A DNA stretch of 64,000 nucleotides from Rusavskia elegans. Its lineage: Eukaryota > Ascomycota > Lecanoromycetes > Teloschistales > Teloschistaceae. Location of the stretch: contig SAUG01000053.1 of assembly GCA_011316305.1 (NCBI GenBank), positions 186,001 to 250,000 of the forward strand. The letters are read 5' to 3'. Numbering within the stretch: position 1 is the first letter of the stretch; the number at the start of each line of letters is the position of its first letter. A program made the translations under genes and the position numbers. Below, piece by piece: positions 53,590 through 64,000 of the stretch. The notes under the pieces were generated by a model. It was not told the origin of the DNA. It saw only the letters and a list, made by a program, of their open reading frames with translations, and did no database searches.

Positions 53590-56500
53590 ATGTCCAGAAG
53601 GTCACCACAAAAGCCTTCATCAAGGACCACTGTCCGTCCAGCCGAAGTGGTTCGTCGCGACGATGACTGGACTACTCGTCCCGAGCTACGTCTCCGGGTA
53701 CTGGGCTTGCCAACCGACATCAATACCCACGCCCTCTGGAATTCTTTTTCGCCTCAAGGCGCTGTGAGCCAGATTGAGATTTTCGAGAATAACAGAGGCC
53801 TGAGAGATGGGTCCGCCAGGATCACCTTCAGGTAAATGGGCATAGCTCTCTCATTCACGACATTGCTAAGTAATGCTCACTAAATCTGTACCTAGCCCTC
53901 CGCCGCTGGAGCCATTTTGGCAACTAATCCAGCCGTTCCGCGTTGGATGGGGAGCTGGCAATAGCATTCCCGTTCGACTCTTTCTCGAAATCCCGAGACG
54001 GACGTTCTATCATCCAAGCCCCGTCAACCCTTCGATCAAATACCCCGAGGTCATGGTAGGTCTATCAAAAGCATGAATGCATGGACTTGGAGCTTACCGA
54101 CTGTGGTAGACCCTTCAAGCAGACTCAATCGATTTCGGCATCATGTACAATCGCAACACAATGATGTCAATGCACACGGTCGTTGCTAGCCCTCGGGGTG
54201 GTATCAGATTCAGACAAAGCATGCTCTATCGTGAGACTGTCGTCGATTTCTGCGTCGACATCAACAATCGGTCCGAACTCTTCCGCTTCTCTATTCCATT
54301 CGCTCACCTCGACACTATACTGCGCGTTGACCGTGGCCAAAATGCTAATATAGAGCTCGTCGTCTCGCTGCCCACTCCTCCGCGCTTTTTCCGAAAACTT
54401 GATGAAAGGGATACCCATGAGCCTAAAGCTCGATACTGGGCTGAAAATGATGCCTGGTTCAGGCAAACAGATATCACTGATTCTCCACTTCGAGTAAGAG
54501 ATGCTCCCATCACAATCAAGAAACCGGGACCAATCATCGACATCGGTAAGTTTCCAGGCTATTTGCACCATCTTCTCTACTTTGCGGGCTCTTGTTCTGA
54601 TTGCTTGCAACCAGGCCGCTGGACCACATATCGACTGAAATTTGATATATCTTCAAGCAAATCTCAGTGCCTTTTTCGCCAGATAGGTCAAGCACTCCGA
54701 GATTACAATATCACAATTCAAGAGATTCCCGGATTTGAGATTGCTTCGCATCGTGAACCGGCGGTCTGGAAGTACATCGATCAGCCTATTGCGGCTCCTC
54801 ACAAACCAACAAGCACCTTGGCAGACCTCTTCAAAGACGAAAGTATCCCGCCCCTTGCTTTCCCTGTGCGCTACCAGCTGGAAGTATGTATTTCCCATGG
54901 GTACTTGAACGAGCACAACCTTGGCCAGGAGTTCATCCGTCAGCTTCGCAACATGGACCCCGCAAAGGCTCAAGATATCTTGGAATATGTGGCGAATCAA
55001 GAAAAGCGTGTCTTCGAACCAATGGCGCTTTTCGACATCAAAATCATCAAGGGTTCGGCCTCAAGACCACCCATTCCACAATATTGTGCTTTCATCCGGT
55101 CCGCTACCGTGACGCCGAGTACTGTTTACTTCAATACGCCCACCGTGGAGATATCGAACCGTGTTATCCGCTATTATGCAGAGCACGCCGATCGCTTTCT
55201 ACGCGTTCGATTCACGGATGAAAAAGTCGAGGTACTTATACTCGCATTAGTCCACTCTATGTTACGCTAATATCGTCGGTTAGGGCAAAATATACTCTAC
55301 AGACAAAGATACCATGAACGAGGTCTTTACTCGCGTAAAACGAGCTCTACGCAATGGTATCAAGGTCGGCGAGCGTCACTATGAATTCCTCGCTTTCGGC
55401 AATTCGCAATTCCGTGACAACGGGGCATATTTTTATGCCCCTCTACCACATCTCGAAGCTCAACATATCAGGAATTGGATGGGCAACTTCGATGAAATAC
55501 CCTATGTCGCTCAGCATGCGGCACGACTGGGTCAGTGCTTCTCTACAACCAGAGCAATAATTGGCACGAGGACCACGATTAGGGAGATTGAAGATGAAGA
55601 GCGGCATGGACACGTCTTTACTGATGGCGTTGGGATGCTCTCGCCGTTTCTCGCCCAGCTAATCACCCATGAATTGGGTATCCTCAGAATGTCTTCGGAG
55701 CCACCTTCGATATTTCAATTTCGTATGGGCGGATGCAAAGGAATACTAGCTGTTTCTCCCTACTCAAAATTCCAGGAGATTACTATTCGACGAAGCCAAT
55801 ACAAATTCGCTGCTCGTCATGAAGGTCTGGAAATCATCAGATGGTCACAATTCGCCGCCTCCAATCTCAACCGCCAGATAATCGTGGTACTCTCGGCCTT
55901 GGGTGTCCCCGATGAGATCTTTGTCGAAAAGCAAAAGGCTCAGCTTGCAGATCTCACGCTCGCCATGACGAACGAGTTGAAGGCTCTGACAATGCTGCAA
56001 AAGGACATTGACCCCAATCAGATGACATTGACCCTTGCCGGAATGATACTTGACGGGTTTCAGAGGTGTCAGGAGCCATTTATGATGTCCATGCTGCGGT
56101 TGTGGAGAGCCTGGTCAATCAAGTATCTCAAGGAGAAAGCAAGAATCACCATTGAAAAGGGCGCGTTTCTGCTGGGCTGCGTTGACGAAACTGCCACTCT
56201 CAAAGGTCATTTCGACGAGTCCCCTATTCCCAAAGCCCACGAACCTCTGAAGCAAAGAGTGAAGAGTTTACCTGAAATTTTTGTACAACTATCCAAAGGC
56301 CCCAATGGCAAACCTGAAGTCATCTTAGGACCGATGCTGTTGGCAAGGAATCCATCCCTTCATCCAGGAGATATCCGCGTGGTTCAAGGTGTGGATGTAG
56401 AGGCTTTAAGACATCTGAAAGATGTCGTTGTCGTTCCTCAAACTGGAGACCGTCCGATTGTCAATATGTGTTCGGGAGGAGATCTAGATGGAGACGATTA

Positions 56501-57438
56501 CTTAGTGATCTGGGATCCAGAGCTCCTTCCACGCGAATGGAATCCCCCTCCTATGGATTTCACGCCCGCCAAAAAGGTTCCTCTGGGCAGGCAAGTGACA
56601 CCGGACGACCTCACCTCCTTTTTCGTGGAGTACATGAAGAATGACAATTTATCGAAGATTGCGGTGGCGCATCTTGCTTTTGCCGACTTCATGGAGGATG
56701 GGGTGAAAAGTACTAAATGTAAGCCACGAGCACTTACGGAGGAGTTCTGCGCTGATCAAAACCCATGCAGGTCTTAAGCTTGCTAAGCTACATTCAACGG
56801 CGGTGGATTACACGAAATCGGGTGTTCCGGCTCGTATGACTCGGGATCTGAACCCCTGGAAGTGGCCCCATTTCATGGAGAAAAAGAACAAGCCACGAGA
56901 AAGCATCTATCAGTCAAGGAAAGTTTTGGGACAACTGTTCGATCAAGTGGAGAGGGTTGACTTCGTACCTGTCTATGACGCACCTTTCGACAAGAGGATT
57001 CTCAATGCGTACAAGATGGAATCTACGATGTTGGAGGACGCGGCGATGATCAAACGACAATACGATGCAGCCGTAAGACGCATAATGGCGCAGCACGCTA
57101 TCAGCACGGAATTCGAGGTGTGGTCGACGTTCGTGATGAGTCACTCGAAGGCGAGCAGCGACTACAAATTCCACGAGGAGAGCGGGCGGATTGCGATGGC
57201 TCTAAAAGACCGGTTCCGTGCGCTGTGCTACGAGAAGGCCGGCGGTAGCAACTTCGAAACCCTGGGCCCCTTTGCAGTAGCGATGTACACCGTCACGGCG
57301 GACGAGATTAGCCAGGCCGTTGTGGAGACCCGGGCAAGAAAGGTAAGCATGATCACGGACAAGATGCCTATGATGAGCTTCCCGTGGTTGTTCCAAAGCG
57401 TTTTGGGTAAGATTGCCAACGCGACAACTGTTGCTTGA
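53590..57438 (+). CDS. RNA-dependent RNA polymerase (RNAi) with RRM-like N-terminus
   Basis: Cellular RdRp of the QDE-1/SAD-1/Rdp1 class, which turns aberrant single-stranded RNA into dsRNA for Dicer. Exons are 53590-53831, 53896-54055, 54110-54545, 54615-55231, 55284-56718 and 56771-57438; introns of 52-69 bp; 1185 residues. Residues about 30-80 resemble an RRM (LRLRVLGLPTDINTHALWNS, then GAVSQIEIF and GSARITF). The catalytic double-psi-barrel core includes FTDGVGMLS, FQFRMGGCKGILAVSPYSKF, then HPGDIRVVQGVDV and the metal-binding DLDGDDY at 885-891. The last exon encodes the C-terminal domain (VDYTKSGVPARMTRDLNPWK, MEKKNKPRESIYQSRKVLGQ). An in-frame ATG at 53383 would add 69 low-complexity residues. 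Roles of this class include quelling, meiotic silencing and heterochromatin; which applies is unknown. Confidence 0.94.
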
Positions 57439-57714
57439 AAAAGGCAATGCCGGAAGAGGAAGAAGAAACGAAATATGAGCTTTGATACCATTCGTGGAAC
57501 GTGAGGGCAAAGCAAAAGTGGGAAGAAGGCAGCCGCGATATCTCACCCTGCGATTCCGTAGACACTGGTCTGGCTGCTGCTGCGGACGATGAAGCACTCA
57601 AACATAGAATCAATAAGTCTTTTTTCTTTTGTGGGTTTCTGTGGTGAGACAGAGATGTATGCAGGAACTGTCCGTGCCCGGGTCTTCATGTAGCCGCCTC
57701 GCAGCCCAATCCAA

Positions 57715-58999
57715 CTACGTTCCCTTCAACCTCCCCCAGTCCGCCTCCACTTGAACCCCATCGTCCCCAACCACCTTCCCGCGATCCCATTCTCTCCCCT
57801 CCCCAGGGCCCCTCCACCTCACATCGGCTTCCCTCCCCTCTCCATCCCCACTCTTCTCCCACTTCTTAACTTCCTCGTCCGTGAAACCCGCCGCTCGAAG
57901 CCGCTCGGCGCCGCTGGACCGCCATTTGGCACGATCGCGCAGGGCTTCGAGAGCGTTGTCCCAGTCGTCTTCTTCGCAGGGGTCGAGGGCTGTGGGCTGG
58001 ATGTCGAGAGCGGGGTCGTAGGCGGAGGCGAAGTGCGTGTCCATGGGGGCAGAGGAGGAATGGAGGGTGTGGGTGCCGCGGCCGCGACGGAAGGGGGGTG
58101 GGGACGTGGGGTTTTGCTTCTTGCTGGGGGGTAGGGGACCTATGAGGGAGGAGAGGGGGTCGGAGTCGGAGGAGGAGTGGGCGGAGGGCGGTCGGGAGGA
58201 TGGTGGTGGAGTTGGTTCGTGGTTTGTGCGGTTGTTGGATGGTGGAAAGGGGGGTGGAGTTGAAGACGAGGGGGAGGAATGGCGTCGGGTGTGATGGTGG
58301 GAGCGGTGATGGCGGTGAGGATGCTTGCGTCTTCTTGGCGATCGAGATCTTGATCTTGATATCGATCTTGAGCGTGAACGAGAGCGGTGTCTATGTCTTG
58401 ATCTTCGCCGTCGAGCTCTGTCGGAGTTGGGGGATGTGCTTCGGCTGTGTCGTCTACGATGGTGTCGACGATGGTGGGAGCGCTCGGCCTCTGTGTCGGT
58501 GCTGTCGTCTCCGTAACGCCTCCTTCTTCGTCTGTCGTGCCGTCCAGCATCATCTTTGTGTCTGTGTGATCGTTGTGAGTTCTGCTCGGGATGCTCATCG
58601 CCTTCATCTAGCCGACGTCTCTTCACGGAAAGACCATCTTCGTCCCTCAGCCCATCCACCTGATGCCTCCGCTGAGTATTCTGTGTTGCCTTGCCATTGA
58701 TGCCTCGAAGCCTGAGCCGAGCGTCTGCAATCTCTTTCGCCCTCAAAGCAGCATTGTGACTGTCCGTCTCTTTGATAATATTCTTCAGGAAGCGGGTATT
58801 CGGTTTCGGGGCATTGGTGGTTGGCCTGCCGCAGTTGTTCATGAGCCCCTATCTCTTTCTTCGTGTATCCCCTTCAAGCTCACCTCTTGGGAAGTATAGC
58901 TTGGAGTCCATAGCTGGAGTATTTGATTGTCCGATCCTTGGCGTCTTTGGCTAGGAGCTGGGCGACGTAGTCGTCTGTCAAGGCTTCGCTGGACGGCAT
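57715..58999 (-). CDS. RS-rich pre-mRNA-splicing factor 38B-like protein
   Basis: Exons are 58884-58999 and 57715-58825 with a 58-bp intron; 408 residues. The N-terminus (TDDYVAQLLAKDAKDRTIKY, then PNTRFLKNIIKETDSHNAAL) and C-terminus (YDPALDIQPTALDPCEEDDW, NALEALRDRAKWRSSGAERL, GFTDEEVKKWEK) match fungal proteins annotated as pre-mRNA-splicing factor 38B. Between them lies a long RS/RH-rich disordered region (RHRHRSRSRSRSISRSRSRS then PRRRKHPHRHHRSHHH), typical of splicing proteins that sit in nuclear speckles. The 3' half of the coding strand is G-rich and the middle C-rich. Convergent with the RdRp gene, 276 bp apart. Role in splicing is inferred from family naming and composition. Confidence 0.82.
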
Positions 59000-59882
59000 G
59001 CTGGCGGTCTTAGATCTTTATGCTGGGAGCAGTTCATGCGTAAGTCGTCGAGTTCTGCAAGTAGTCAAGGACGACTACGATACCCTTGTCTCAAAACCAC
59101 CCGTGCTTACTAAGCGACCGGATTGCTTCACCTTCCTCATCAATCTCACTCCTCACTATTGATGCTCACCTGCTAGCTGTATCGAGCTATGTACGACTAT
59201 TCTCAACAAGATTGCACTCGTTCAAGTAATGTGCTGTTTGATGTGGTCTGAGGGCAGAAGCTGGTGATGCTACCTCTCTTACTCCCAACACTAGTCATTC
59301 TTTGCAGACATAAGGTAGTTATAAGCATATTGGCTTCTTCTCTTTTGGATATATGCTTGCAAGGGTGGAATTCGCCAAAAGCCGCTGTCGACTGAGATGT
59401 TACAATCCGCTTCCAGATCGGACCCTAAGGTACCCATATAAGGTATCATTTCCTTATATGATGTACCTTTAACGAGCATGTGTCAAAACTACATACCCTA
59501 ACTTGCTCCCTGGAGCATTCGGGACATCAACCTGATAACTTGGAGCTGGACACTTCTAGAATACCGCACAACTCACTTTGCCTTGGATCAACTATGCTGG
59601 GTAAGACGGGAGACCTTCTCATTTTGAGCAGTTTTTACTCGGATTTCCAGTCCAAGTTGGGGTTCTATGTGAGCGACCGATAAGGAAATTTGCTCACTAC
59701 CCACCATATTCTCCTCCATATATATATGGCATCTTTTTCCGCATCTTCTCCAACGTACGAACCCTTCTGCAAATTACCCACGTTGTGCTTTCTGACCAAT
59801 TCCAACTCTTGCTCGCCAGTGTAGCACTAAAAGTCGAACATCGAGTATTTCTACCAATCTTGATCGACCTATACGACTAAGA
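59000..59882. other. promoter region of the secreted-protein gene
   Basis: The 883-bp divergent spacer contains ATATATATATGG at about 59718, a likely TATA element 165 bp before the ATG at 59883, followed by a pyrimidine-rich leader. Short ORFs only. Confidence 0.5.
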
Positions 59883-60747
59883 ATGATCAGCCTCATGCTC
59901 TCTTTTCTTGCACTGGTTCTGTTCCCTTTGCTGAGTCTTTGCGATGTTGTCTTGAGAGACGACTGCTGGTGTCGCAATGCAACACACATTGCATGGGCTC
60001 ATCATATCCAATTGGACTCCGTCAATATCCCCGGGCCGATGCCCACGATCAACCAATGGTGCATCGACGAGACGCCGGACGGTCGCGGCGAGTGTCTGGA
60101 CTGGCACACAAAGCAATATTCCATCTGTGCTTCTCACCAGGCTCTCGGCGACAAAGCCAGGCGGAACGACTTTTGCTACAAGAACCATGGCAACAACAGG
60201 GGCATAGTGACGCATTTTGTCAAGGGTCCAGATACAATCAGTAAGTTTTTCCTTCGTTACTGTTCGGAGCCTTGTGTGTTGGATGGTGTATGGTCATTTA
60301 TACTATACCCTGGACACCTTTCCCTGTGAGACATATTCCAGTGTAGGACTAAACTAACCGTTCGATGTAGCATACAACGGCCATCAACGCAACATCCCCT
60401 TCAAGAACCCAGCCGTCCCAATGACCTTAGAAGAGAGCAACAAGTACTGCGAACCCATCTGCAGAGACTTCCGTGACTGGAACCTCCCAGTCATGATCGG
60501 ATTAGGGGGCAAGCATGGCGTGATCGAGAGTCGACACCAGATCTTCAATGATGTGGAGGGTTTCCCCTTCGAGGACGGGCACGATGGCGAGTGGCCCGTA
60601 TTCCCCTCGACTCGCGATCATCCTGGGGGCATCAATACGACAGACGCAGGGATCATCGATTACTGGGAAGTCGACATGTGTCAAAGTGTGAAGTACAAGA
60701 AATACTGTCCACAAAACCCTGGTGGGGAACCTAGCATAGGGTATTAG
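59883..60747 (+). CDS. Cys-rich secreted protein of unknown function (effector-like)
   Basis: Exons are 59883-60240 and 60371-60747 with a 130-bp intron; 244 residues. The first 20 residues form a clear signal peptide (MISLMLSFLALVLFPLLSLC). The mature part has ten Cys, an even number that suits disulfide bonding, including CWC near the N-terminus and single Cys in QWCIDE, GECLDW, NDFCYK, NKYCEPICRD, DMCQS and KKYCPQN. Gly/Asp/Pro-rich loops (FEDGHDGEWPVFPS) and no transmembrane helix. I recognise no enzyme family. Size, secretion signal and Cys content fit a candidate effector or cell-wall-associated protein of a plant- or lichen-associated fungus. Flanked downstream by a degenerate inverted-repeat element. 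Confidence 0.78.
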
Positions 60748-61524
60748 GAGATGTGGTGACTTTATTCAGAAGGTACCCAGAATAGAAAGGGCATATCCCA
60801 CATGACATGGATATTGGATAGGGCGAATGGTGCACTCTAGCTTACTCGGACAAGCAAGTTCCTCTATGGCTGGGCGGCATGGTTTGAGACACAGTGCGGG
60901 TAAGAGCCGGCAACGTACTCACCAGTGGCACACAGAGCGACTGAACCAGGGAGGAGATAGCCAGACAGGAGGACACAAAGGGTGTGTCTCCCTCGCCCTG
61001 AGAAATCAATGCAGGCATGCCAAGAGCAAGACTCAGTATATAGCTTCTGGGCCAAGCTTGGGTGTATATGGATTATCAATCGACCTTAGGGATCAATCAT
61101 TTTGCCTAAAACATTTTTTTACTGTTTCGTGTCGATATTACGGTAATCAGTCAACGGAACAGGCGCTTTGACTGATGTTATCAGCTGTACATTAATACCT
61201 ATGCAATCGTCAGGAAGTCTCGTTGAGGTACTCATTTGCAATCAGTTGAAAATAGATGTTTCGTTGTTTTATTCTGGAGTTGAATTCGGCTAACTTCATC
61301 GCCAAGAGGACTGCTTCTAATACCTCTTTAGCCTAGGAGATTTGCAATCAATTGATTGTTGCGATGATGAGCCTTTGGGGATCGAGCCAAAATAGGGGCT
61401 GCCTCGGTGCTTGGCGCGGTGGATCAATACCGCTTTTCCTAGATAGGCATCTTATCAACATCCAACCCGCGATTTTGTCTGACTCGTCTCTCCATGATTC
61501 ACAATCTATAGAAGACATCTGACA
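60748..61524. other. intergenic with partial MITE-like copy
   Basis: 777-bp tandem spacer. Contains a degenerate element copy at about 61120-61260. No gene. Confidence 0.5.
61120..61260 (-). mobile_element. MITE-like element, copy 7 (partial)
   Basis: ATCAGCTGTACATTAATACC then TATGCAATCGTCAGG and CTCGTTGAGGTACTCATTTG align with the interior and right end of copy 5 (AGCTGTACGATAACATCTAT, TTATCGAGGTACCGG). Termini are not recognisable, so it may be a truncated or old copy. Confidence 0.35.
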
Positions 61525-62406
61525 ATGGCACCTCAATCCCCAAACTCAACTCTTGCCGTGCTGTCTGACCTCCAATCCCACCCCCTCTCCATCATCCGCC
61601 TCAGCGAATCCATCTCCTCCAACCCCCAAACCGAAAACCCCCACCGCACCTCCGACATCTCCGCCTCCACCCTCAGCAACAACAACACCAACAACGAAGA
61701 CCCTTCTACCTCCCCCCACCCCACCCCCACCTCCCTCGCAGCCGACCTATCCCACTACCGCGACCTCTTCTCCAAACTCCGCTTCTCCTACCTCGAACAA
61801 GTCACCAAAGAGAAATTCCTCCGCGCCATCGTCGGCGACCCGCCCTTGATCGTCGAAGCGACCGAAAACGTAGAGCTGGAGAAACAGTTGAGTGAGATTA
61901 AAGCCGTTTTGAAGATGCAGAAGGAGGATGTGGGGCGGTTGGTTCGGGAACTGGAGGCGAGGGGACGGGAGTTGGCGGGACGGTATGAGGGGGTGAGGTT
62001 GAGGGGGGAGGTGTTGGGGAGACTGCCGAGTGAGATTGAGGGGTTGGAGGAACGGGTGGGGGTGCTGAGGGGGGGGAATGAGGTGTTGGCTTGTGAATTG
62101 GGTGGGAGGGTGGGGGTTGAGGGGATTAGGGATATGGTGAGGGGGAAGGAGGGGGAGAGGGAGGAGGTGGAGAAGATGGTGAAGGGGTTGCAGAGGGAGA
62201 TTCCGGGGAAGGGGAGGGAGTTGGAGAGGTTGGAGGGGGAGTTGAAGGGGTTGGAGAGGGAGAGGGATAGGGCGATTGAGGGGGCGAGGGAGGCGGTTAG
62301 GAGTAGGGAGAGTGGTGGGGTGGTGGGGGATGAGCTGGAGATGAAGGGGAGGTGGTTAAGTGGGTGTGAGGAGGGATTGAGGGGACTTTTGGGTGTGGAG
62401 GCTTGA
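61525..62406 (+). CDS. sos7: kinetochore protein Sos7-like
   Basis: Intronless, 293 residues. The diagnostic block is YRDLFSKLRFSYLEQVTKEK then FLRAIVGDPPL at about residues 78-110, followed by a long coiled coil (ELEKQLSEIKAVLKMQKEDV through ELKGLERERDRAIEGAREAV). This matches the Sos7 coiled-coil family; S. pombe Sos7 pairs with Spc7/KNL1 at the outer kinetochore, as Kre28 does in budding yeast. The N-terminal 75 residues are Ser/Thr/Asn-rich. The coding strand is C-rich up to about 61850 and then almost pure purine, with many GGGG runs, to the stop. The extreme composition may reduce alignment scores in the C-terminal half. Confidence 0.85.
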   Translation: MAPQSPNSTLAVLSDLQSHPLSIIRLSESISSNPQTENPHRTSDISASTLSNNNTNNEDPSTSPHPTPTSLAADLSHYRDLFSKLRFSYLEQVTKEKFLRAIVGDPPLIVEATENVELEKQLSEIKAVLKMQKEDVGRLVRELEARGRELAGRYEGVRLRGEVLGRLPSEIEGLEERVGVLRGGNEVLACELGGRVGVEGIRDMVRGKEGEREEVEKMVKGLQREIPGKGRELERLEGELKGLERERDRAIEGAREAVRSRESGGVVGDELEMKGRWLSGCEEGLRGLLGVEA

Positions 62407-62678
62407 TCGCTGGTTATGGGATGGGGCTTATGGTTGTAGAAAGGAGAAGACGGTGTTCACAGTATCAAGACAGGCGTTGGGCAAAGCATCTGAGCAAGAG
62501 CAATGGATCTTAAAGGTTTTGCAAATGTAGGCTTTTTACGACTATATGGTATACCCAATTTCCGATGATCCTGTGTTCGTATGACCGCATTAAGATAACA
62601 GTATTTGCCCAGAAATGAAACATACTCAGACGCCGACGCTATACATCACAGACTCAGACAACAGCATCTGGGTGATTC

Positions 62679-63554
62679 TCAATTGATCCCACATTTCTTC
62701 AAGCACCTTTCTACACCCAGAGCTACGTTGGCCGGGATCAATTTCCTGAATTCGGCAACGTCCTTGCCCTCGAAGTTGAAATCATTGCCAGTAGCTGCTT
62801 CCACGACGTCCTGGTCGAACCCAAAATAAGCCTGCGCCGTTTGTTGAACACCTGGGTCCTCGCTCGCGAAGCCAGCAACGAAGATGGCATCGTCGCAATT
62901 GGGGTTGAATTCGGTGTGCAATGCACCTTGAGGGAAGACGGTCATCTGGTGAGTCGCAAGTGTGTTGTGGATCGTTCGAGCCCCGTTCTCGAGTGTGAAT
63001 TGCGTCTCCAAGGTACCCTTGACAACGAGGTTGATCTCCGCGCTGCGTGGGTGTGTGTGAGGCGTGTTGAAGCCGCAAGGGCCGAGAAAGCCAAGGACCA
63101 TGGATGCACCGGTGCCAATAAGAGGAGGAAAAGACTTGCGATCGGCCCGAACGGTTCGACCCCCCTTGCCTTCGGACAAAGTGTCTGCGGGCGGAGCGTC
63201 GAAATCGAATTTGAAAGATGTATCTTGAGGGATGAGCTTGACGCGGTCCACGGCTTTGGCAGCCAACAATAGCTCCCCGATGATGATAGGGTCATTGGCT
63301 ATTGAGGTATCGGCCGGGGCAATTGCTGAGGCTGAAGCAGTCGCGGTGCCAATCGAGGAGCCTGAGGTTGAGCCATAGGTACTATTCGATGTTGGGACAG
63401 CCGTGCCAGTGGTTGTTGCAGTTGCCGTGGCCGAGGTGCTGGAGCCAGGAACCGCTGTTGATAGTTCCGAAGCAGCAGGAAGAATGCCACCTTGTGGAAG
63501 AGAGAATGCGAGCAGAGGAAGTAATGAGACAACGAACAGAGGAGAAGAGTGCAT
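62679..63554 (-). CDS. secreted spherulin/germin-like cupin
   Basis: Intronless, 291 residues. Signal peptide (SPLFVVSLLPLLAFSLPQ), then a Ser/Thr/Ala-rich, probably O-glycosylated stretch (about 25-85), then a single cupin domain. Motif 1 is GPCGFNTPHTHPRSAEINLV and motif 2 is FPQGALHTEFNPNC; the two His of HTH, the Glu of AEI and the His of ALH supply the usual metal ligands. The tail GVQQTAQAYFGFDQDVVEAA is typical of spherulin-1-like fungal proteins. These are extracellular and often stress- or development-related; an oxidase activity such as that of germins is possible but not shown. Convergent with the Sos7 gene. Confidence 0.9.
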   Translation of the reverse strand: MHSSPLFVVSLLPLLAFSLPQGGILPAASELSTAVPGSSTSATATATTTGTAVPTSNSTYGSTSGSSIGTATASASAIAPADTSIANDPIIIGELLLAAKAVDRVKLIPQDTSFKFDFDAPPADTLSEGKGGRTVRADRKSFPPLIGTGASMVLGFLGPCGFNTPHTHPRSAEINLVVKGTLETQFTLENGARTIHNTLATHQMTVFPQGALHTEFNPNCDDAIFVAGFASEDPGVQQTAQAYFGFDQDVVEAATGNDFNFEGKDVAEFRKLIPANVALGVERCLKKCGIN

Positions 63555-64000
63555 TGTGACGGCAGTGCTACTATGAAAGGTTCAAGAAAGGAAGAAGGGA
63601 TTCTAGGTTCGGGTGGAATTGAATCTGTTGGAGTGTTGTAGAAGCAGACACTGTATGGTTGGTTTCGTGGTGGATTGATGTTGTGGTGAAGGGGGAGGAT
63701 GAAGCAAGATATAGACTTCTCGATAACCTGCAGACGCTATACTTAGTTGTAGAGATGTCCAGACTCCTTGACAGCTTCACCAACAGTCATCCCAATATAG
63801 TGCTGAGAATGACAGCGCCATTGCTGAGGAGAACATGATGAGTCGCAGCCACTGGAAGGGTCAACGGACGGAAAGGCACAGCAAGGACGCAGCCGGTCTA
63901 CACAATATCCGGAGAAAAGCTAAGATCTCACGATGCTAATTTCTCCGTATAGGTAGCTATCCGGGAACTACACCAGGAGGCAGTAATGAAGAGATGAGAC
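63555..64000. other. upstream region of the cupin gene
   Basis: 446 bp to the window edge with no convincing gene; a 70-codon minus ORF (63571-63783) is in the cupin 5' leader and looks spurious. Confidence 0.5.

Noticed and set aside
57751..58700. Plus-strand Gly/Val-rich ORFs
   Set aside because: Antisense shadows of the RS-rich splicing-factor-like gene.

Overview
The window is nuclear DNA from a filamentous ascomycete (Pezizomycotina). The signs are short 45-120 bp GT-AG introns with CTAAC/CTGAC-like branch points, a (6-4)-type photolyase, an RNAi-type RNA-dependent RNA polymerase, a HeLo-domain protein and several lineage-restricted fungal families. The style suggests Dothideomycetes, but that is a guess. 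I see no tRNA, rRNA, CRISPR array or bacterial-type operon. All splice junctions were built by hand from reading frames, splice signals and family continuity.

The left part (1-28.4 kb) is mostly housekeeping genes: the start of a photolyase (cut by the window edge), an NDUFAF5-like complex I assembly factor, Arp2/3 subunit 5, a Rab5-type GTPase, a PMC1-type Ca2+ ATPase, a BTB protein, a DUF7704-type membrane protein, an F-box/WD40 protein, EB1 and the PX-SNARE Vam7. A 4.8-kb stretch (7.1-12.0 kb) has no convincing large gene.

The middle (28.4-45.5 kb) is more accessory: a degraded AT-rich repeat, an unknown signal-anchored protein, then a divergent pair consisting of a HeLo-pseudokinase protein (minus) and a 1105-residue kinase-Sel1-ankyrin protein (plus). 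They share a 536-bp promoter region. SNX3, an unknown coiled-coil protein, a two-Myb telobox protein and a second DUF7704-type protein follow.

The right part (45.7-64 kb) carries RPS4, aspartate-semialdehyde dehydrogenase, an unknown 1060-residue coiled-coil protein, an RdRp with an RRM-like N-terminus, an RS-rich splicing-factor-like protein, a Cys-rich secreted protein, kinetochore Sos7 and a secreted spherulin-like cupin.

Two signals cut across these regions. First, about seven diverged copies of a ~235-bp non-coding element with terminal inverted repeats (MITE-like) are dispersed from 4.4 to 61 kb; one sits inside the first intron of the kinase-ankyrin gene. Second, several otherwise ordinary genes switch from C-rich to G-rich coding strand part-way along. 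The best candidate for a little-described system is the HeLo-pseudokinase / kinase-ankyrin pair, by analogy with fungal allorecognition and cell-death genes.
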